Part shown: piece after piece, positions 58,697-64,000 of the stretch
Position numbering within the stretch: position 1 is the stretch's first letter
Layout of the letters: each line of letters opens with the position of its first letter
Assembly: GCF_002813755.1 (NCBI RefSeq)
Contig: NZ_CP018061.1
Span: 1,726,001 to 1,790,000, forward strand
DNA length: 64,000 nt
Source of the DNA: Enterococcus mundtii
Lineage (GTDB): Bacteria; Bacillota; Bacilli; Lactobacillales; Enterococcaceae
Reading direction: 5' to 3'
Position numbers and translations under genes: made by a program
The notes under the pieces: generated by a model
Database searches by the model: none
What the model saw: only the letters and a program-made list of their open reading frames with translations
What the model was told of the DNA's origin: nothing

Positions 58697-58762
58697 ACCT
58701 TAAAAAAATGACTTTAATTAACTTTTATATGCTTATAGGGGGTACCAAAAGGGGTACTCTTT

Positions 58763-60025
58763 TTAAAACAATAATACTTGTCCTGGATAAATCAGATTAG
58801 GATTTGATAACCCATTTTGTTGTGCTAGTGACTGATACGTTGTTCCTAACTTAGTCGCAATTGACGAAAGATTATCGCCATATTGGACCGTATATGTTCT
58901 AGTTGTGCTTACTGCACCACTTACTTTTAACACTTGACCAGCATAGATCATGTTTGGATTACTCAATCCATTCAAAGAAGCTAAAGCTTGGTACGTTGTG
59001 CCATACTGAGTGGCGATTGATGACAAGGTTTCTCCGTATTGTACAATGTGCGTTGTAGTTGAAGGTTGTTGTGCAACAGCCGTAGAATCTGGCAAAAGTT
59101 CTACATTAGATTTATCGATCCAAGAAAGAATATCTGCAAGTAAGAATTTATTACCATCTACTTGTTGAACCTTGTAGCTTTCACCTTTTACCCATTGTGG
59201 GATAGTCTCCCCAGTTACCCATTGATTAGCTGAGAAATTCACCTTAACTGTATCGCCAACTTTGATCTGTGATTTTGGCGTTTCACTTGTTTCTTCTCCT
59301 GCATTGATTGCTGGTGTTTCTGTTTGTGGCTTATCTGAGTTAGTATAGCCATTATCAGTGATCCCTGTTAAATCGACATTTCCATCCAAGCCCCCTGCAA
59401 TATAGTTCGAAGTAAATTGCCAAATTGCCACTCCATCCATTGTTGGGAAGTAGTTATAATTTGGAGTATTCGTCACAGAATTAGACGCATATGCCGCAAT
59501 CCATAGAGAATTAGGGAATTCTTTTAGAATCCGTTGATAATCGACATATTGAAGCGTGAAGGGTTTATAGGAGTAGTACATTGGTGTGTACCCAGCTTCT
59601 TTGATTCTACGCATCCCATAAAGAATCGTATCAGTATTGGCTTTCTTGTCATTGATCGCTCCATGTTCAAAATCTAAGGCTACAATTGATCCTTTCGGTG
59701 TTTGAATCTTAGGCAAGAAATAATCCATTGTCTGTTTGGCAATATCCATATTTCCATAGGTATCATACCAGATATAAGTATGCGCCCTTTTCCCTTGTGC
59801 AATTGCTGAAGCTACTTGAGTGGGATATGTCCATTGAGTATACAATCCATTTGCATTGTACCCACCAATTTGAGCGATGACAAATTTATCGCTATCGTAA
59901 CCAAAACGTCCTGTTTCTCCTTGATAAATCGCCCAATCGACACCTTGATCTCCTTTGGCAGCAAAGACATTCACAGGCAACAAAAAAAGAGCTACAAGAG
60001 CTCCTACAAAAATCTTCTTTTTCAT
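58763..60025 (-). CDS. Phage endolysin: GH25 muramidase with two LysM domains
   Basis: 420 residues from the ATG at 60025 (AGGAGGAATAAG upstream). A signal peptide (KKKIFVGALVALFLLPVNVFA) is present. GH25 domain about 25-235 (GVDWAIYQG, VALDFEHG with catalytic Asp/Glu, MYYSYKPF, AIWQFTSN); an SH3-like linker region (about 255-310, KVGDTVKVNF); two LysM repeats at the C-terminus (HIVQYGETLSSIA and YTVQYGDNLSSIA). It hydrolyses peptidoglycan at the end of the lytic cycle. The signal peptide suggests Sec-dependent export with the holin only triggering timing. Confidence 0.94.
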   Translation of the reverse strand: MKKKIFVGALVALFLLPVNVFAAKGDQGVDWAIYQGETGRFGYDSDKFVIAQIGGYNANGLYTQWTYPTQVASAIAQGKRAHTYIWYDTYGNMDIAKQTMDYFLPKIQTPKGSIVALDFEHGAINDKKANTDTILYGMRRIKEAGYTPMYYSYKPFTLQYVDYQRILKEFPNSLWIAAYASNSVTNTPNYNYFPTMDGVAIWQFTSNYIAGGLDGNVDLTGITDNGYTNSDKPQTETPAINAGEETSETPKSQIKVGDTVKVNFSANQWVTGETIPQWVKGESYKVQQVDGNKFLLADILSWIDKSNVELLPDSTAVAQQPSTTTHIVQYGETLSSIATQYGTTYQALASLNGLSNPNMIYAGQVLKVSGAVSTTRTYTVQYGDNLSSIATKLGTTYQSLAQQNGLSNPNLIYPGQVLLF

Positions 60026-60035
60026 CTTATTCCTC

Positions 60036-60233
60036 CTATTTTTTTGAGTTATACGCTGAAACACCAGTTACCACACCTAAAAATGTTGTAATGGAATTTA
60101 TCGTAAAAACAGCTAAATCTGTTCCTTCCCATCCATAAGCTTTCCCTAGTGTAGCCACTAACACTGAGGTAGCTGGTAAGACAGTAAGCACTGCCCATTT
60201 GATTTTGTTGTAATACTTGTCAGGTAAAATCAT
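60036..60233 (-). CDS. Phage holin, phi LC3 type
   Basis: 65 residues with two hydrophobic helices (AVLTVLPATSVLVATLG and LAVFTINSITTFLGVVTGVSAY). Fits the short two-helix LC3 holin family. It forms membrane lesions for lysis timing. Ten bases before the endolysin start. Confidence 0.88.
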   Translation of the reverse strand: MILPDKYYNKIKWAVLTVLPATSVLVATLGKAYGWEGTDLAVFTINSITTFLGVVTGVSAYNSKK

Positions 60234-60236
60234 CTC

Positions 60237-60476
60237 TTAACCTCCTATAAATTTTGTTGCCATATAAACTAAAATCGAAACAACCATGCCAGCAATTGTT
60301 CGCCACGCCCATCGTTGGTTTTCTTTTAATTCTTTGATGATTTTTTCATTTTCTTCTGCTTTAGACAAAGCTAGCCTAGCATTTTCAGTGACTGCATCAA
60401 GATGTTTGGTATTCTCTTCGATTCTTGCTAAACGTTGCAGAACTTCGACCCACATCGTTTCTTCTTGATTAGACAA
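60237..60476 (-). CDS. XhlA-like phage lysis accessory protein
   Basis: 79 residues: N-terminal coiled coil (VEVLQRLARIEENTKHLDAV, ENEKIIKELKENQRWAWR) and a C-terminal helix (TIAGMVVSILVYMATKFIGG). Pattern of the hemolysin XhlA family, which works with holins. TTG start with AGGAGG upstream. Confidence 0.88.
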   Translation of the reverse strand: MSNQEETMWVEVLQRLARIEENTKHLDAVTENARLALSKAEENEKIIKELKENQRWAWRTIAGMVVSILVYMATKFIGG

Positions 60477-60543
60477 CTATCACACCTCCTACAATACAAA
60501 AAAGCGAACTTCAATAAGTCCGCTTCGTTATTATATATGTTAC

Positions 60544-61317
60544 TTAGTTCAAACCTTTAATGCTTACAATTGCAAGAGCACCGGTTGATTTCCCTTGCAA
60601 ACCAGAATTATTGATATAGGTTTGATCATTCCGCTTGATGGTTAACTTATTCGTTCCTTGTTGATTTAGTTCGATTTCCCAAAAATAAGTGGTAGGTGAA
60701 TCACCATCACTTAAATTTAATCCCTGAAAATACATCTTACTTAAAACAGGTACTTTGAAAACCTGTCCTCCGTCTCCATCAACTCGAAGTTCCAAGTATT
60801 TGTAGTATCTAATTTCATCATTTAATTGGATAGTACTACCTGGAGCAGAAACATTTCCTTCGAACAATAGTTTTTCTGTGACTAGTTTTCTCCATCCTTG
60901 CGGATTATAGCCATCATGATTGGTCGTTTCATTTGGTGTCGTATGGATATTTTTATAATAAATATCCCCATAATAGCCAGAAATTACGACATAGAGTTTA
61001 TAGTAACTCGTTGCTGCATAGACATGTAACTTGATAAAAGAAGCTTCATTCACTCCATACATATCATTGTCACCCCATGCCCACTTGGTCCAGTATTTAC
61101 CGCATGGAATATCTGCCATATCCGGATATTTCTTTCCAAGGTCATTGTCAATGATGTACTGCCCTTTTGCCCCTCTCACTATTTCAGGAGTAGCAAAACC
61201 GGCGTTGAACTCAGTAGCCAATAAGTGAGCATTTTGACCGTTTCCATCAGAATGGATCGCCCATTCTCGAATAATCCAATCAATGGCTTCTTCTCTATCC
61301 ATTTTTGTTAAATCCAT
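60544..61317 (-). CDS. Phage tail/baseplate protein, likely receptor-binding
   Basis: 257 residues, no membrane helices, rich in Tyr, Asn and Gly, beta-type. Early part contains EAIDWIIREWAIHSDGNG; no named domain recognised. AAGGAGTGAG precedes the ATG. Lies between the BppU-like protein and lysis genes, the common place for host-recognition or collar-type tail proteins. Confidence 0.65.
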   Translation of the reverse strand: MDLTKMDREEAIDWIIREWAIHSDGNGQNAHLLATEFNAGFATPEIVRGAKGQYIIDNDLGKKYPDMADIPCGKYWTKWAWGDNDMYGVNEASFIKLHVYAATSYYKLYVVISGYYGDIYYKNIHTTPNETTNHDGYNPQGWRKLVTEKLLFEGNVSAPGSTIQLNDEIRYYKYLELRVDGDGGQVFKVPVLSKMYFQGLNLSDGDSPTTYFWEIELNQQGTNKLTIKRNDQTYINNSGLQGKSTGALAIVSIKGLN

Positions 61318-61331
61318 TTTCTCACTCCTTT

Positions 61332-63098
61332 TTAGTAGTCAAAGGTATAATCTTCACAACGTCCTACACCTTTGGCAGTGACTTTTTTTAGTTCTGTATC
61401 TACTTCAACCTTATAAAATCCTGTTTCGGTTTCAGTATTGATCTCATCGGACATTGAGCAGTTTCCTATGATAATTTTAGTCGTTCCCATTTGTCGAATA
61501 CTAAAGGCGTGATAGTGTCCGCAAAAATAACCAACTACGGTGCCGACTCCTTTTTTGCTCATATCAAACGTATATTCTCCAGTGATATCAGAATCATCCA
61601 CCGAACTCCACTCAGTAAAATCGATAGAGATGCTAGTTCCTTGTTTAAACGCATCAACTAGGTTTTGAAAGTGATTTTTATTTCCCACCACTTTTTCCTC
61701 ATCATGTAAGGGAAAATGCCCAACAAGGATGACATGGTAAGTTCGATCGAGTCCTTCTAGCCATTGTCCAAAATCGACCAATTGTGCTTTATTGAAATTT
61801 CCTTGTTTATCACTTCCAGACGGTCCTTGACCATAAGCCTCTAACCAGAAACCATCTTCATCCGTTTGTGACGTAAAATCATTCGTATTAAGTCGATAAA
61901 GGGCGATTTTTTTTTCTTCAAAAATCATTCCGCCATAACCGCCATTGTAATTTTCCGCAATATCCGCCGGAGAAAGCATATTGAGCTTTGTTCGCTTACC
62001 GTTATGAGGCACGCCCCCTCGATCATGATTGCCGTCACAGATCACAACAGGTTTCTTTTGTAGAACTGTTACTGCCTTAGAAAATCGTTCAACTGTTTTT
62101 AGGGTTTTGTATCGATTGCTTTGACCATTGCCAGGAACTTCTTGTGTGTAAGTAATACCCGAATCACGACCATCTACATTATCGCCCCCATAGACCATGA
62201 CATCACATAAATTCCCTAACTTTTGAAACTCACCGATGGCTTTCCATCTTCGAGTCGATACAAATTCGGTTTCTCCGTTATCCCAACTATCTCCTTCTGA
62301 TGTTGGTACATGGGCATCCGCATGAATGTCAGTGATGAACGCCATATTAAATTTTGTATCATCGATTGATTCAATTACACTGTCTGCATTTGCAGGCTTA
62401 ACTTCTTCGTATTGGTTCGTATCGCTATTGAAATATCTGTTAACTAATCCATATTGAATTTGGCTAGCATCTAAAGGAACGTCAAAACTTTCAAATTCGA
62501 TGCTATCAAGTCGCTCAGCTAAACTCGCGTAATCACCTTTAGCATCATTTAAGATGGCTATGATTGTTCCGCCAGGATCAACACTTTCCAAAATGTCTTT
62601 ATTATCTTGGACCCATTGCGCCCATTCATTTTCACCTTGTTCCATGTACTCTCTGAATCTTCGCAGTAATTCTTCAAACGTCCAAACGTAAGCCGAATCT
62701 CTGATGCAACTATTTGTGATACCAGATACTACACGATAAGAGAAGTCTAAGGTACTGAATTGTTCGCTCCATGTACCGTCACCATTCAATGTTCGAAAAC
62801 TAAAATGAGCGGTATTTTCGCCACCCCACTGCCAGTCAGGTTCGCTCAACGTATATTCCAAGCGACCTTGAGCTGGGCTGTATTTTTGAACTTTTTGTTC
62901 GATTGGTTGATTCTCACCGAACTTTGTTGTATTGATGAAAAAAGGAACTAAACCTTCAAAGGTTTTTAGTTCCCCATTTTCAACGATTTCAACAACTAGC
63001 TTTTGCGTGTTCACATCGCCTTGCCGAATTTTGATCAACTGAATGTGATTATTCGATTCTGTTGTTGATAATGTGATTTTGTGTTGTATTTCTGCCAA
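61332..63098 (-). CDS. Baseplate (BppU-like) protein fused to a metallophosphoesterase domain
   Basis: 588 residues. N-terminal ~140 residues resemble the BppU/DUF2479 baseplate domain (VPFFINTT, SFRTLNGDGTW); a helical segment follows (about 140-200). From about 250 a calcineurin-like phosphoesterase carries all metal motifs: D257-x-H259, GD near 305, GNHD near 356, GHF near 460 and GHYH near 527. It may cleave a phosphodiester such as wall teichoic acid during adsorption. TTG start with GGAGGGA upstream. Confidence 0.82.
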   Translation of the reverse strand: MAEIQHKITLSTTESNNHIQLIKIRQGDVNTQKLVVEIVENGELKTFEGLVPFFINTTKFGENQPIEQKVQKYSPAQGRLEYTLSEPDWQWGGENTAHFSFRTLNGDGTWSEQFSTLDFSYRVVSGITNSCIRDSAYVWTFEELLRRFREYMEQGENEWAQWVQDNKDILESVDPGGTIIAILNDAKGDYASLAERLDSIEFESFDVPLDASQIQYGLVNRYFNSDTNQYEEVKPANADSVIESIDDTKFNMAFITDIHADAHVPTSEGDSWDNGETEFVSTRRWKAIGEFQKLGNLCDVMVYGGDNVDGRDSGITYTQEVPGNGQSNRYKTLKTVERFSKAVTVLQKKPVVICDGNHDRGGVPHNGKRTKLNMLSPADIAENYNGGYGGMIFEEKKIALYRLNTNDFTSQTDEDGFWLEAYGQGPSGSDKQGNFNKAQLVDFGQWLEGLDRTYHVILVGHFPLHDEEKVVGNKNHFQNLVDAFKQGTSISIDFTEWSSVDDSDITGEYTFDMSKKGVGTVVGYFCGHYHAFSIRQMGTTKIIIGNCSMSDEINTETETGFYKVEVDTELKKVTAKGVGRCEDYTFDY

Positions 63099-63109
63099 AT
63101 TAGTCCCTC

Positions 63110-64000
63110 CTATTTTGGCGGTATGACAATTGAAGAAATTGCACTCGAATTAAAAAATTCTCTATCCAATTCTGCGCATACCATTCCTTTTTCTGTATTT
63201 TGTTCATATGTTTGCATCCGACCATTTTCTAATCCACGTATAACTCCTGTATGACCATAAGTGCCGTCAGCATACCACGAGCCTACTTGAGCGCCTCTTG
63301 CCCAATTGATGATTGCACCAACGACTAATTGATCATAACTAGGATTTAAAATTACTTTCCAGCCAACCGCTGCCCAATCGTAAGCAATTCCGATATCAGA
63401 TGCAGCAGAAGTATTTCCAATAACGTGAGTCAATCCATACTGTGTACCAGCACCCATTCCACAGCCACCTAAAAATCCTGAATACTCAGCTGACAACCCA
63501 TAACACTGTCCGTTACCTACTCTTTGGCCGAGTAAAGAATTAAGATGTTTCAATCCTTCTTCACCAGTAGCACCGCTAGCTTTTAAATCTTTGAATTTGT
63601 TATACCATTCTATAGCGTAGGTTTGACGTTCTGGATGAGTTGCCGCTGGTCGTTCAAAGTTCTGTTCAAATACTGTCGCAGCACTGGCTGGATCAGTCAT
63701 TACTTTAAACCCTTCAACAGTTGTCGGATTTACAGCCCCAATCCACTGCCCGTTGTACATACACCAATTAATTAATCGGGCTTGTGCGGCTGAAGTTCGA
63801 TAATCTTGAGTGATTCCCGCCGCTGCCATTAATCGTTGAACATACTCTCTACCATCCCACGTTGGTTCTCCAACCAGTGGATAAGCTGAACCATCCCATT
63901 GAACCCAACCATAACCTGGTCCGCCATTTTGTTCGGTATCAGGATTCATTCCTGCGCCTACTTCGCCTTGAACGTTTCCTAAAATCCCTGCTGCGGATTG
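63110..64000 (-). CDS. Phage tail-tip lysin, lysozyme-like plus CHAP (5' end outside window)
   Basis: The frame stays open to the right edge, so the visible 296 codons are the C-terminal part of a larger protein. Visible: phage lysozyme2-type domain (AAGILGNVQGE, YGWVQWDG) and a CHAP amidase/endopeptidase (about 165 onward of the visible part: GQCYGLSAEYSG with catalytic Cys, YGHTGVIRG with His). It opens peptidoglycan during infection. An upstream tape-measure or tail domain is likely. Confidence 0.88.
   Translation of the reverse strand, partial: QSAAGILGNVQGEVGAGMNPDTEQNGGPGYGWVQWDGSAYPLVGEPTWDGREYVQRLMAAAGITQDYRTSAAQARLINWCMYNGQWIGAVNPTTVEGFKVMTDPASAATVFEQNFERPAATHPERQTYAIEWYNKFKDLKASGATGEEGLKHLNSLLGQRVGNGQCYGLSAEYSGFLGGCGMGAGTQYGLTHVIGNTSAASDIGIAYDWAAVGWKVILNPSYDQLVVGAIINWARGAQVGSWYADGTYGHTGVIRGLENGRMQTYEQNTEKGMVCAELDREFFNSSAISSIVIPPK

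Larger units (their letters stand above)
58499..58754. repeat. 13-bp direct repeat GTACCAAAAGGGG flanking the att region
   Basis: Copies at 58499-58511 and 58742-58754. The second is part of a GTACC-N6-GGTAC palindrome next to the lysin stop. Between them lie the tRNA fragment and two hairpins. Confidence 0.55.
58370..58762. other. Prophage junction region
   Basis: No coding frame. Contains a terminator, the tRNA 3' fragment, a phage-side hairpin, and two copies of GTACCAAAAGGGG on either side of them. Confidence 0.65.
58600..64000 (-). mobile_element. Prophage, lysis and tail-tip end (partial)
   Basis: All genes run leftward: tail-tip lysozyme/CHAP, baseplate protein with phosphoesterase, a receptor-binding-type protein, XhlA-like, holin, endolysin, then the att-like tRNA fragment. 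The order is the usual late-gene end of a Gram-positive siphophage. Integrase and the other junction are beyond the right edge. Confidence 0.9.

Overview
The window is a low-GC Firmicutes chromosome, almost certainly an Enterococcus. Evidence: an arcABC operon with a divergent Crp/Fnr regulator, a T-box-controlled argS, a tsaB-rimI-tsaD operon, the rhomboid/YqgQ/glucokinase/rhodanese run, L33 of the enterococcal type, and a Siphoviridae-like prophage with a GH25/LysM endolysin. The E. faecium/hirae/durans/mundtii side of the genus seems likely, but the species cannot be fixed from sequence reading alone.

Layout. 1-3.9 kb: two tandem paralogous proteins of unknown function, each built from a duplicated module, converge on a Sec-secreted protein ending in an EndoU RNase toxin domain. 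4.1-6.3 kb: argS and its T-box leader. 6.4-11.1 kb: arginine deiminase operon arcA-arcB-arcC with intercistronic hairpins and divergent arcR; a near-consensus cre lies between them. 11.1-25.7 kb: a 15-gene capsule/exopolysaccharide operon read leftward from one extended -10 promoter. It starts with a surface protein/sortase/membrane protein trio, continues with a Wzd/Wze/Wzh (CpsC/D/B) phosphoregulatory set and a PglF/D/E/C-like set for a diacetylated diamino-sugar start unit, and ends with an AT-rich serotype-specific block (glycosyltransferases, Wzy, Ugd, Wzx). 25.8-28.6 kb: t6A genes with two GNAT acetyltransferases. 28.7-32.3 kb: galR-galT-galE. 32.4-38.1 kb: housekeeping genes and an intergenic nested inverted-repeat element. 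38.4-40.9 kb: an orphan type VIIb (LXG) toxin locus with two small helper proteins, a toxin gene interrupted by one in-frame amber codon, and an immunity candidate. 41.1-45.1 kb: iron-siderophore ABC uptake with a divergent promoter pair carrying two Fur boxes. 45.2-52.9 kb: kdpFABCDE potassium uptake, including a tiny kdpF. 53.1-58.4 kb: folA, rpmG, a DUF2188-like protein, asnB and two small orphans. 58.6 kb to the end: the lysis/tail-tip end of a prophage whose junction is a tRNA-Ser-like 3' fragment.

How it fits together: surface glycan assembly, two polymorphic toxin loci and a prophage are the variable parts, set between conserved housekeeping blocks. The most notable items are the amber-interrupted LXG toxin beside an intact candidate immunity gene; the secreted EndoU toxin facing duplicated two-module proteins; the divergent-signal sortase/substrate pair at the head of the capsule operon; and a phage baseplate-type protein fused to a complete metallophosphoesterase domain.
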